DNA of 64,000 bases from Isosphaera sp. (GTDB taxonomy: Bacteria; Planctomycetota; Planctomycetia; Gemmatales; Gemmataceae). The position numbers and the translations under genes were made by a program. Shown piece by piece: positions 36,594 through 44,787 of the stretch (positions are counted from its first letter, which is position 1; the number at the start of each line of letters is the position of its first letter). The notes under the pieces are model-generated. The model searched no databases, was not told the DNA's origin, and was given only the letters and a program-made list of their open reading frames with translations. The stretch spans positions 1 to 64,000 of the forward strand of contig PNKH01000001.1 of the NCBI GenBank assembly GCA_013822345.1. Reading direction: 5' to 3'.

Positions 36594-37148
36594 CTACTTC
36601 GCACCGGCGGTGTTCAGCCGCCGGGCGTACTTCGTGTCGCCGACCCAGTGCGTCAGCAGGTCGCCCTCGAACGCCAGGTGCTCCGGCCGGCCTTTGGCTG
36701 CCGGGGTCAGCACCCCGCACAGCCGGCCGGTCGGGTCGAACACCTGCACCCCGATCTCGGTGGCCGCGTAGATGCGGCCGTCGCGGTCCGCCGCCAAGCC
36801 GCCGGCGAGGACCACCCCCCCGCGCGGGGCGTTCCGCAGCCGGGCGTACGGGGCGCCCGTGCCGACGACGCCCTTCTCGTCCGCCGGGAACGCCCACAGC
36901 GACCCGCCCGGGTCGTAGACGGCGTAGATGGTGTCCCCGGACCGGACGGCCGCCACCGGCCGCCTTCCGGCCGGGGCGTTCGGCCCCATCAGCGCCAGCG
37001 GGTCGGCCGCCTTCGGCTTCACCGGGCTCCCGTCCACCTTCCTCCACCCCTGGCCGTCGATCAGAATCTGCGACAGCGGCATGTCTTGCGCCGCGGCCGG
37101 GGCGGCCAGGCCGGCCGCGGCGGCGGCCGTAAGGACGAATCGGGTCAC
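36594..37148 (-). CDS. SMP-30-like beta-propeller protein, short
   Basis: 184 aa from GTG 37148. Signal peptide about 1-20 (FVLTAAAAAGLAAPAAA). The repeat pattern GDTIYAVYDPGGSLWAFPAD, GGLAADRDGRIYAATEIGVQ and VFDPTGRLCGVLTP is that of SMP-30/gluconolactonase propellers, but it is roughly half their length, so only part of a propeller is present. It may be a degraded or minimal member. Lies convergent with the metallo-beta-lactamase gene. Confidence 0.72.
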   Translation of the reverse strand: MTRFVLTAAAAAGLAAPAAAQDMPLSQILIDGQGWRKVDGSPVKPKAADPLALMGPNAPAGRRPVAAVRSGDTIYAVYDPGGSLWAFPADEKGVVGTGAPYARLRNAPRGGVVLAGGLAADRDGRIYAATEIGVQVFDPTGRLCGVLTPAAKGRPEHLAFEGDLLTHWVGDTKYARRLNTAGAK

Positions 37149-37262
37149 CGGGGGTTCTCCGGCCGGCGGGTGTGGCCGCGGCATATTCGCGCCCCGCGGC
37201 AGTTCTGGTATTCTATGTTTCCGTTCGTGAACACGTCCGACGGGTCCGCCGGGGGGTCGACG

Positions 37263-38624
37263 ATGGGGATGAAGCCGTGTCCGGGGTGTGGGATGCCGCG
37301 GGAGGAGAAGCAGTTGGGCAAGGTCCCGTGCCCGATCTGCAGCCTGTCCCCGCCGCCGCCGTCGGTCGAGCCGGACGAGGCCGGGTGGGGGGTGGACAGC
37401 GGCGGGCCGGCGGCCCCGCAGTCCGACGGGATCCCGACCCGGACGGCCCGCCCGCCCCGGCTGCCCCGCCGGGCCGGGGTCGGGGCCGGGAAGAAGACGT
37501 GGGCGGCGGTCGCGGCCGGGGTGCTGGTGCTGGCCGGGGTCGGCGGGGCGGCGTTCCTGCTCCGCGGCGGTACCGGGCAGTTGCTGGTGACCGGCGGGGA
37601 GGACGGGGTGGTGGTGGTCGTCAGCCGGGACGGGAAGGACGTGGTCGAGGTGAGGCCGGCGGACAACAAGCCGGTCGAGCTGAAGCCCGGGACTTACGAG
37701 GTGGCGGTGAAGGGGCCGGCGGGCGGGTGGAAGGTCGACGGCGGGTCGGTGACGGTGTCCCGCGGGGCGGCGGCCGTCGCCCGGGTCGAGCGGGGCCGGG
37801 CGGCCGCCCCGGGCGGGGCCGTCCCGGGCGGGACGGCCGGGGCGGCCCCGGAGATCGCCCCGCAGGCGGGGGCGGCCGAGGTGTCGGTCACCGCGGCCGG
37901 CACCCTGACCGCGGCGGCGTTCGGCCGGTCCCACGTGTTCGGCGGCGGCACCGACTACACCGTCATCCTGCCGAACCCGGCCGGGAACGCCGGACGGACG
38001 GTGTGGGTGCGGATGTCCCCGGACCTGAAGGGCCTCGTCACCCTGGCCGGCGGGGGCGGGGCGAAGATCGACGGCCAGCCGACCCGGGTGATGTGGGCCC
38101 AGGAGGCGGCCCAACTGGTGACCGACGGGGCGAACTGGTTCAAGGTGGCCGGGAAGACCCGGCCGATGGTGTGCCGGATCGGGCGGACCGCCCAGCTGCC
38201 CGGCGGGGTCCCGAACGTGGCCGTCACCCTGGTCCCGGGGAACATCGCCCGGACGGACAACACCGGGCGGATGGCCGACACGGCGGCCGGGGTGATCCGG
38301 ATCCGCCGGCCCGGGCTGTACCAGTGCACCGGGAGCCTGAACTACGCGGCCGCGGACGGGGAGAGTACGATGGGCCCGGCCAGCGACGTCCACTGCCGGG
38401 TGCATAAGAACGGCGAGGCCACCACCGACGTAGTGGCCCTGAACGCGGCCGCGTCCGGGGTGAACTGGCACCCGGCCATCCAGGCGACGGTCGCCCGCGA
38501 GCTGACGACCAGCGACGATGTCCGGCTGTACGCCTACCAGGCGTCGGGGACGGATGTCGGGATCTGGGCGGCCGACAACCAGGACATCACCTGGCTGAGC
38601 GTCGTCGAGATCCCCCAGTGGTGA
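37263..38624 (+). CDS. Zinc-ribbon membrane protein with C-terminal beta-rich ectodomain
   Basis: 453 aa from ATG 37263 (upstream ATG 37215 has no ribosome site). The N-terminus MGMKPCPGCGMPREEKQLGK with a second CPIC forms a zinc ribbon. A proline-rich linker, then a TM helix about 82-99 (TWAAVAAGVLVLAGVGGAAF). After it lie a PEGA-like unit (KPVELKPGTYEVAV) and a C-terminal domain (from about 310 on, ending DITWLSVVEIPQW) that reads like a C1q/TNF-like jelly roll. The order suggests a cytoplasmic zinc ribbon and an exported domain. Function unknown. Confidence 0.7.
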   Translation: MGMKPCPGCGMPREEKQLGKVPCPICSLSPPPPSVEPDEAGWGVDSGGPAAPQSDGIPTRTARPPRLPRRAGVGAGKKTWAAVAAGVLVLAGVGGAAFLLRGGTGQLLVTGGEDGVVVVVSRDGKDVVEVRPADNKPVELKPGTYEVAVKGPAGGWKVDGGSVTVSRGAAAVARVERGRAAAPGGAVPGGTAGAAPEIAPQAGAAEVSVTAAGTLTAAAFGRSHVFGGGTDYTVILPNPAGNAGRTVWVRMSPDLKGLVTLAGGGGAKIDGQPTRVMWAQEAAQLVTDGANWFKVAGKTRPMVCRIGRTAQLPGGVPNVAVTLVPGNIARTDNTGRMADTAAGVIRIRRPGLYQCTGSLNYAAADGESTMGPASDVHCRVHKNGEATTDVVALNAAASGVNWHPAIQATVARELTTSDDVRLYAYQASGTDVGIWAADNQDITWLSVVEIPQW

Positions 38625-38630
38625 CGGGGG

Positions 38631-39320
38631 TCACCCGCCCGCGGCGGCCTCGACCGCCGCGACCAGCCGGCCCGGCAGGTCCGCCCGGGGGACCTTCTCG
38701 TACCCCTCCGGGCCGGCCCCGACCAGCGCCCAGTCGCCCATCCCGTCCAGGGTGTTCGCGCACATCAGGTCCGCCCCGGAGTGGACCCGGGACCGCTCCG
38801 CCACGTCCAGCAACTCCGCGTCGGTCACCCCGACCTCGAGCTTGAACTTCACCAGCACCCCGCCGAACCCCCACTCCCCGCGGACCTTGTCCACCAGCTT
38901 CGGGGCCGGGGTCAGCCGCAGCCACAGTTCCGGGTGCGACCCCTTCACCTTCCCGGCCGCCGCGTCCGCGAACGACCCGTCGGCCGCCCGGGTGAACACC
39001 CCGGCGACGTGGTAGTCGCTCACCGCCGCCGCGTGGACCACCGCGTCGAACCCGCCGCCCCGCACCTCCTCCGCCATCAGCGCGTCGAGGTCGGCGAACG
39101 TCCGGTACGGCCGGACCCGCCAGCCCGGGGCCTCCCGCGGCCGGGCGGCGGGGGTGTCGTCGACGACATCCGGGTGCGAGGTGAGGAGAGTGACCGCGTG
39201 CCCGCGGTCGAAGAACGCGGCGGCGACCCGGGCCCCGGTCCGGCCGGAGAAGACGTTGGTGATACACCGCACCCGGTCGACCGGGGTCTGGGTGTTGCCG
39301 GCCGTCACCAGGACGTTCAC
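38631..39320 (-). CDS. coaB: Phosphopantothenoylcysteine synthetase-like (CoaB domain only)
   Basis: 229 aa from GTG 39320. VLVTAGNTQTPVDRVRCITN is the CoaB start (GGT..PID.VR.I.N type), followed by GARVAAAFFDRGHAVTLL, VVHAAAVSDY and VKFKLEV. The product joins 4'-phosphopantothenate and cysteine in CoA synthesis. No CoaC (decarboxylase) half is fused as in most bacteria. The C-terminal NTLDGMGDWALVG is conserved. It is in the same direction as msrA and may form an operon. Confidence 0.85.
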   Translation of the reverse strand: MNVLVTAGNTQTPVDRVRCITNVFSGRTGARVAAAFFDRGHAVTLLTSHPDVVDDTPAARPREAPGWRVRPYRTFADLDALMAEEVRGGGFDAVVHAAAVSDYHVAGVFTRAADGSFADAAAGKVKGSHPELWLRLTPAPKLVDKVRGEWGFGGVLVKFKLEVGVTDAELLDVAERSRVHSGADLMCANTLDGMGDWALVGAGPEGYEKVPRADLPGRLVAAVEAAAGG

Positions 39321-39343
39321 GGGGGCCTCCGGGGGCCGAGTCG

Positions 39344-39380
39344 GTAGGGTGGGCCGAAGCGCCGCTTCGGCCCACCCTAC
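39344..39380. repeat. 37-bp inverted repeat, TAGGGTGGGCC family
   Basis: 17-bp arms gtagggtgggccgaagc and a 3-nt loop. The right arm contains the msrA stop codon. This is the minimal form of the family found at 27397 and 46865. Confidence 0.9.
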
Positions 39381-40063
39381 TCCGCCATCCGGTCGCGGAA
39401 CACCGCCCGCAGCTTGTCCAGCTTCGGGCCGATGACCGCCCGGCAGTACGGCTGGCGGGCGTTGTTCGCGTAGTAGTCCTGGTGGTAGCCCTCGGCCGGG
39501 TAGAACGCGGTGAACGGCTCCACCTCGGTCACCACCGGGTCCCGGAACACCCCGGCCGCGTCGATCTTCCGCCGGTACCGCTCGGCCAGCTCCCGCTGCC
39601 GGTCGGTGTGGGCGAACACCACCGACCGGTAGTGCCGGCCGACGTCGTTCCCCTGCCGGTCCCGGGTGGTCGGGTCGTGCGACCGCCAGAACAGCTCCAG
39701 CAACTCCGGGTACGACACCGCCGCCGGATCGAACGTCACCTGGACCACCTCGGCGTGCCCGGTGGTGCCGCCGCAGACCTGGCGGTACGTCGGGAACGGG
39801 ACCGTCCCGCCGCTGTACCCGGACACCACCGCCTTGACGCCCTTGAGGTTCTGGAACACGGCCTCGGTGCACCAGAAGCAGCCGGCCCCGAAGGTGGCCA
39901 CCTCGGCCGAGCCGGGGGCCGGGGCGGGGTCGGCCCCGACCTCGTCCGGGGCCAGGACCGGGAAGTTCTCCGGCACGGTGAACCCTCCGCGGAACGTCGG
40001 CACGACCCACGCCGCGACCAGGAGGGCGGCCAGGACCGACCAGGCGAGCAGCCGGGTCCGCAC
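39377..40063 (-). CDS. msrA: Membrane-anchored peptide methionine sulfoxide reductase A
   Basis: 228 aa from GTG 40063, preferred over ATG 40117 because a GGAGA site precedes it. An N-terminal helix (LLAWSVLAALLVAAWVV) anchors the protein. The MsrA domain has the catalytic cysteine in GAGCFWCTEAVFQNL, then SGYSGGTVPFPTYRQVCGGT, HAEVVQV and EGYHQDYYANN. It reduces methionine-S-sulfoxide, here probably on the periplasmic side. Its stop lies in a palindrome. Confidence 0.93.
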   Translation of the reverse strand: MRTRLLAWSVLAALLVAAWVVPTFRGGFTVPENFPVLAPDEVGADPAPAPGSAEVATFGAGCFWCTEAVFQNLKGVKAVVSGYSGGTVPFPTYRQVCGGTTGHAEVVQVTFDPAAVSYPELLELFWRSHDPTTRDRQGNDVGRHYRSVVFAHTDRQRELAERYRRKIDAAGVFRDPVVTEVEPFTAFYPAEGYHQDYYANNARQPYCRAVIGPKLDKLRAVFRDRMAE

Positions 40064-40143
40064 GACGGGTCTCCGGTTGGGTGGCGGCAGGGTCCGCGGC
40101 CCCGCCGGGGGAATCATACCGTCCGGGTCTAGGGCGGTTTCGG

Positions 40144-40187
40144 GTTCGCCGCTCGCGGCGTTGCCCGCGACGCCGCAAGCGGCGGAC
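40144..40187. repeat. 44-bp imperfect inverted repeat (family of 7018-7065)
   Basis: The arms gttcgccgctcgcggcgt / acgccgcaagcggcggac are one copy of the CCGCCGCTTGCGGCGT family with a small loop. It is just downstream of the thrC stop. Confidence 0.8.
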
Positions 40188-40189
40188 GG

Positions 40190-41479
40190 TCACCCCGCCG
40201 CGACCCGGTCCCAGTCGACGGCGTCCTTGTCCAGCGCCGGCAACTCGGCCGGCAGCGCCTCCAGGTACTTCGGCGCCGCCCCGGTGTTGAACACCACCAC
40301 CCGCTCGTCCGGCTTCACCCCGCCGGCCTTCACCAGCCGCTCCAGCACGTCGAAGCACACCGCCGTCTCCGGGCAGACCGCGACTCCCTCGGCCGACGAC
40401 GCCCGCCGCATCCACTCCCCGATCCGCGCCTCCGACCCGGCCGCCGCCGTCCCGCCGCTCTCCCGGATCGCGTCGAGCATCATGAAGTCGCCGACCGCGG
40501 CCGGCACCCGCAGCCCGCTCGCCACCGTCCGGGCGTTCGGGAACGGCTCGGCGAACCGCTCCCCCTTCTCGAACGCCGTCACGATCGGGGCGCACCCCTC
40601 CGCCTGGCACGACACCAGGCGGGGCATCCGCGGCGAACCGCGACCGTCAGGGAGCGGGTGTCCCTCCCCGACACCCGCTCCCTGACGGTCGCGGTTCGCC
40701 GCGGAGAGCCACCCCAACTCCGCCAGCTCGGCGAACGCCTTCCACATCCCGATCAGCCCGGTCCCGCCGCCGGTCGGGTACAGGATCACGTCCGGCAGCT
40801 CCCACCCCATCTGCTCGGCCAGCTCCAGCCCCATCGTCTTCTTCCCCTCCAGCCGGTACGGCTCCTTCAGCGTGGACAGGTCGAACCACCCCATCCGCCC
40901 GGCCCCGTCGCGGACGATCTTGCCGCAGTCCGTGATGAGCCCGTTCACCCGGAACGCCTTCGCCCCGTACAGCACCGCCTCGAACTGGTTCACCGCCGGG
41001 GTGTCGGCCGGCATGAACACGTAGCACTCGATCCCGGCCCGGGCGGCGTACGCGGCGGCCGCCCCGCCGGCGTTCCCGGCCGTCGGCAGGGCCACCCGCT
41101 TCACCCCCAGCCACTTCGCCATGCTCACCGCCGCCGTCATCCCGCGGCTCTTGAAGCTCCCGGTCGGGAGCTGCGACTCGTCCTTCACGAACAGGTTGGT
41201 CAGCCCGAGTTCGCGGCCGAGGCGCGGGCACGGCAGGAGCGGGGTCATCCCCTCGCCGAGGGTGACCGGGTCGGCGTCGGCCGGGAGCGGGAGGAGTTCG
41301 CGATACCGCCACAGGGTCGGGGGGCGGGCGGCGAGGTCGGCCGGGGTGACCGCGGCCCGGACCCGGTCCAGGTGGTACCGGACGCGGATCGGGCGGCCGG
41401 CGTGGGTGTTGGCGAGGGTGCCGAACGGGAGGGCGGTCCCGTCGATCGCCCCTTCGAGGTGGGAGACGAAGTGTGCCAT
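40190..41479 (-). CDS. thrC: Threonine synthase with in-frame palindromic insert
   Basis: 429 aa. PLP-dependent: catalytic lysine in TGSFKSRGMTAAV, GNAGGAAAAYAARAG and YPTGGGTGLIGMWKAF. It makes threonine from O-phosphohomoserine. Between GWLS and RMPRLVSCQAEGCAP, where homologues have only a few residues, this protein carries about 24 extra residues (ANRDRQGAGV...HPLPDGRGSP) encoded by a 79-bp palindrome at 40627-40705. The catalytic core is unbroken, so the enzyme is probably active with a surface loop. The same peptide occurs in RarA at 45.5 kb. Confidence 0.95.
   Translation of the reverse strand: MAHFVSHLEGAIDGTALPFGTLANTHAGRPIRVRYHLDRVRAAVTPADLAARPPTLWRYRELLPLPADADPVTLGEGMTPLLPCPRLGRELGLTNLFVKDESQLPTGSFKSRGMTAAVSMAKWLGVKRVALPTAGNAGGAAAAYAARAGIECYVFMPADTPAVNQFEAVLYGAKAFRVNGLITDCGKIVRDGAGRMGWFDLSTLKEPYRLEGKKTMGLELAEQMGWELPDVILYPTGGGTGLIGMWKAFAELAELGWLSAANRDRQGAGVGEGHPLPDGRGSPRMPRLVSCQAEGCAPIVTAFEKGERFAEPFPNARTVASGLRVPAAVGDFMMLDAIRESGGTAAAGSEARIGEWMRRASSAEGVAVCPETAVCFDVLERLVKAGGVKPDERVVVFNTGAAPKYLEALPAELPALDKDAVDWDRVAAG
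40627..40705. repeat. 79-bp palindrome inserted in the thrC coding sequence
   Basis: 35-bp perfect arms (core gaaccgcgaccgtcagggag) with a 9-nt loop. A second copy with matching core arms and a different loop is in rarA (45481-45556). Read in frame it gives NRDRQGAGV and HPLPDGRGSP. No stop appears in the other frames I read either. Confidence 0.95.
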
Positions 41480-41624
41480 CGGGACAGCTTAATCCGGACA
41501 GGGGCTGCCGGAATCCCGGACAGTTGGGACTTTATCGTGTCGGGATCGTAACCTATGCTGATAATTGCGGAAACTCGCGCGCCCGCCGCGCCCACGTCTC
41601 CGATCCCAGGGTCTGGTTACGCCC

Positions 41625-44600
41625 ATGCCCACCCCCCCGTCCACGGCCGCCGAGCTGCTCGACCTGGTCCGCCGGAGCGGGGTGGTGGCCCCGGACCGGG
41701 CGGCCGACCTGTCCGACCTGAACCTCCCCCCGGACGCCCAGAAGGCGGCCGCCGTCCTGGTCGCCCAGGGGGTGCTCACCCGGTTCCAGGCCCAGCAGCT
41801 GTTGGCCGGGCGGCACAAGGGGTTCCGGGTCGGGCCGTACGCCGTCCTCGACCTGCTCGGCCGCGGCGGGATGGGGGCGGTGTACCTGGCCGAGCACCTG
41901 GAGCTGCGGCGGAAGGTGGCGATCAAGGTGCTGGTGGCCGGGAAGGACGACGACCAGAAGCTGGCGGCCGAGCGGTTCCTGCGGGAGGCCCGGTCGGCGG
42001 CCGCCCTGGACCACCCGAACATCGTCCGCATCTTCGACGTGGCCCGGCACGCCGACACCCCGTACCTGGTGATGGAGTACGTCGAGGGGGACACCCTGCA
42101 GGCGGTGCTGGACCGGGACGGCCCGGTCCCGTACCCGGAGGCGGCCGAGTACGTGGCCCAGGCGGCGGCCGGGCTGCAGCACGCCCACGAGCGGGGGTTC
42201 GTGCACCGGGACGTGAAGCCGGCGAACCTGATCCGGGACGGGTCCGGGACGGTCAAGATCCTGGACATGGGGCTGGCCCGGTCGAGCGCCGCCGGGGACA
42301 AGTTGACCGAGATGCTGGACCGCGGGGCGGTGGTCGGGACGGCCGACTTCATCGCCCCGGAGCAGGGGCTGAACCTGCCGGTCGACGGGCGGGCCGACAT
42401 CTACGCCCTCGGGGCCACCTTCTTCGCCCTGGTGATCGGCAAGCCGCCGTTCGACGGGAACACCACCCAGAAGCTGCTCCAGCACCAGCTCAAGAACGCC
42501 CCCACCCTGTCCTCCCTGGACGCCACCCTGCCGACCGCCCTGAGCACGGTGGTGGCCAAGATGCTGGCCAAGAAGCCGGCCGACCGGCACCAGACCCCGG
42601 CCGAGGTGATCGCCGCCCTGGCCCCGTGGGCCGGGAACAGCTCCCGCATCCTGGCCGGGCTGTCCCGCACCCGCCTCGCCCAGGGGGCCGACCTGCACGC
42701 CGCCCTGTCCGGCGGCGGCAGCTCCCGCCGGCTCCGCGGCCCCCAGCCCCCCGACACCGGGGAGGTGGACACCGCCGGGGCCGACCACCCCGGGGCGGCC
42801 GCCGCCCACGAGACCGCCGCCGGGAACGGGTCCGCCACCGACCGCGCCCTGACCGCCCCCGCCCCGCCCGACCCCGCCCCCGCCCGCCGGCGGGCGGTGT
42901 GGTACGCGGCCGCGGCCGCCGCCGTCCTGGCCGCCGGGGTCGGCGGGTGGCTCGCCCTGCGGCCCGACCCGCCCGGCCCGGTTGCCGACAACCGCCCGCC
43001 CCCGCCCCCGGACGACCCGAAGCCGGTCGACCCGAAGCCGAAGGACCCGGTCGTCCCGCCGAAGAAGGTCGACCCGCCGCCCGGGGACAAGGTGGTGTAC
43101 CGGTTCGACCCGGCCGACCTGGCCGCGTTCCGGGTGACCCTGAAGGGCGGGGCGGTGACCGACGGGAAGCGGGGCGACCTGCCGCGCGGGGTGGCGATCT
43201 ACGCCCTGAAGCCGGACACCGAGGCGGCGTTCGCCGCCGGCCCGGCGGACGGGGTGCCGGCCCTGACGGTGACCCGGGTCGGCGGCGCCCCGGGGGCGCA
43301 GGTGGCGTTCGAGCTGGAGCGGGAGCCGGCGGCCGCCGGGCTGGGGCTGGCGCTGGCCGCGAACCACGAGTACCTCCTCCGGGTGCGGTACCGGGCGGCC
43401 GCCCCGGCCCTGCTCGGGGTGTCGGTCCACACGTTCGCGTACAAGAGCGCCGGGTACAAGGTGTTCCCGGCGACCGGGGACGCGTGGGGGACGGCCGAGC
43501 TGCCGTTCCGCCGCGGGGCGGACCCGGTGCGGGCGGCGGTCGAAGTCCTCGGCGGGGCCGGGGCCCCGGTCGCCCTCGGCCCGGTCGAGGTGGTCGGCCC
43601 GACCAAGGCGGCCCCGGCCCCGGCGGACAAGGTGCTGTTCCGGCTCGACCTCGCCGGCCGGAAGCCGTTCGCCACCCGCCTGGCCCTCGACCCCGACCCG
43701 AAGGACCCGGGCAAGAACGTCGTGCGGGCGGAGCCCCGGGCCGGGGACGGGGCCCTCCCGGCGGGGTGGACCGCCCGGCTGTGGAACCCGAAGTCCGTGG
43801 TGGAGTGCTTCGCCGACGACGCGGCCGGGTCCCCCGCGCTGGGCCTGCGGACCGTGTCCGGGCCGGGGTCGGGGATGCTCTTCGGCCCGCGGGTCGAGTG
43901 CCCGTCCGGGTTCTGCCGGGTGCGGGTGGAGTACCAGGCGACCGGCCGGCCCGGGTCGTTCACCGTCAAGGCGTTCTGCCAGGGCGCGGCCGCGTGGGAG
44001 GTGATGAAGCCGGACCCGACCCCGCCGGGCGAGTGGCGGGCGGCCGAGGCCGAGGTCCGGCTGAAGGGGGCGGCCCTGGACCGCCTCGAGTTCCACCACA
44101 GCGACCCGAACCCCGCGACGGTCCTGCGGGTCCGGGCGGTCGAGGTGACCGAACTCCCGGACCCGTCCCCCCGGCCGGAGGGGGCGACCGTGTTCGCCCT
44201 CGACGTCAAGGCGATCGCCCCGTTCGAGGTCCGCAAGCAGCGGCACACCCGGGTGGCCGGCGCGGCGGAGAAGCTCCCCCCCGGGGTCGCCTGCGGGTCC
44301 TGGAAGGAGAAGGACGAGGGGGAGTTTCGCCGGGCCGAGGTGGACGGCACCCCGGCCCTGGGGGTGACGAACCTGACCGACCCGGGGTCCGCCCAGTTCT
44401 ACTTCAACCTGGAGGCCGGGATGAAGGTCCCGCTCCGCCCGGGGGCCGACTACCGGGTGAAGGTCGGGTACCGGACCGCCGGGGCCGGGAGCGCGCTGGT
44501 CCAGCTGACCCCGGCGTACAAGACGCTGGTCTCGGTCCCCCTGAAGAACACCGGCGGGGAGTGGGCCGAGGCGGTCCTGACCTTCACCCGCCCCCCGGCC

Positions 44601-44711
44601 GAGGACGACGTCGGGGTCCGCCTGACCGTCGGGAACACCGCGTCCGGGGAGGCGAACGTCCTCTGGATCCGGTCCCTGCAGATCGTGGAACTTCCCCCGG
44701 CGAAGGACTGA
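41625..44711 (+). CDS. Large Ser/Thr protein kinase with repeated C-terminal ectodomain
   Basis: 1028 aa. N-terminal ~65 aa (AELLDLVRRSGVV...QAQQLLAG) is the extension typical of Gemmata-type kinases. Kinase domain about 70-345: GRGGMGAVYLAE, K101, HRDVKPANL (D196), DMG (D214, replacing DFG) and APEQ. Low-complexity linker; TM helix at about 421-443 (WYAAAAAAVLAAGVGGWLAL). Past it lie three similar beta-rich segments of ~180 residues, each with a Y/V-R-V-x-YR strand (LLRVRYRAA, CRVRVEYQAT, YRVKVGYRTA), which look like carbohydrate-binding jelly rolls. The kinase probably senses an external ligand. Confidence 0.9.
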   Translation: MPTPPSTAAELLDLVRRSGVVAPDRAADLSDLNLPPDAQKAAAVLVAQGVLTRFQAQQLLAGRHKGFRVGPYAVLDLLGRGGMGAVYLAEHLELRRKVAIKVLVAGKDDDQKLAAERFLREARSAAALDHPNIVRIFDVARHADTPYLVMEYVEGDTLQAVLDRDGPVPYPEAAEYVAQAAAGLQHAHERGFVHRDVKPANLIRDGSGTVKILDMGLARSSAAGDKLTEMLDRGAVVGTADFIAPEQGLNLPVDGRADIYALGATFFALVIGKPPFDGNTTQKLLQHQLKNAPTLSSLDATLPTALSTVVAKMLAKKPADRHQTPAEVIAALAPWAGNSSRILAGLSRTRLAQGADLHAALSGGGSSRRLRGPQPPDTGEVDTAGADHPGAAAAHETAAGNGSATDRALTAPAPPDPAPARRRAVWYAAAAAAVLAAGVGGWLALRPDPPGPVADNRPPPPPDDPKPVDPKPKDPVVPPKKVDPPPGDKVVYRFDPADLAAFRVTLKGGAVTDGKRGDLPRGVAIYALKPDTEAAFAAGPADGVPALTVTRVGGAPGAQVAFELEREPAAAGLGLALAANHEYLLRVRYRAAAPALLGVSVHTFAYKSAGYKVFPATGDAWGTAELPFRRGADPVRAAVEVLGGAGAPVALGPVEVVGPTKAAPAPADKVLFRLDLAGRKPFATRLALDPDPKDPGKNVVRAEPRAGDGALPAGWTARLWNPKSVVECFADDAAGSPALGLRTVSGPGSGMLFGPRVECPSGFCRVRVEYQATGRPGSFTVKAFCQGAAAWEVMKPDPTPPGEWRAAEAEVRLKGAALDRLEFHHSDPNPATVLRVRAVEVTELPDPSPRPEGATVFALDVKAIAPFEVRKQRHTRVAGAAEKLPPGVACGSWKEKDEGEFRRAEVDGTPALGVTNLTDPGSAQFYFNLEAGMKVPLRPGADYRVKVGYRTAGAGSALVQLTPAYKTLVSVPLKNTGGEWAEAVLTFTRPPAEDDVGVRLTVGNTASGEANVLWIRSLQIVELPPAKD

Positions 44712-44787
44712 CCCCACCTCCCCGGATGGCGGCCGGCGGCGGCCGGCGGTAGGATCGGGGCTGCCGCCCGACCCGCCGGGGGAAGCC

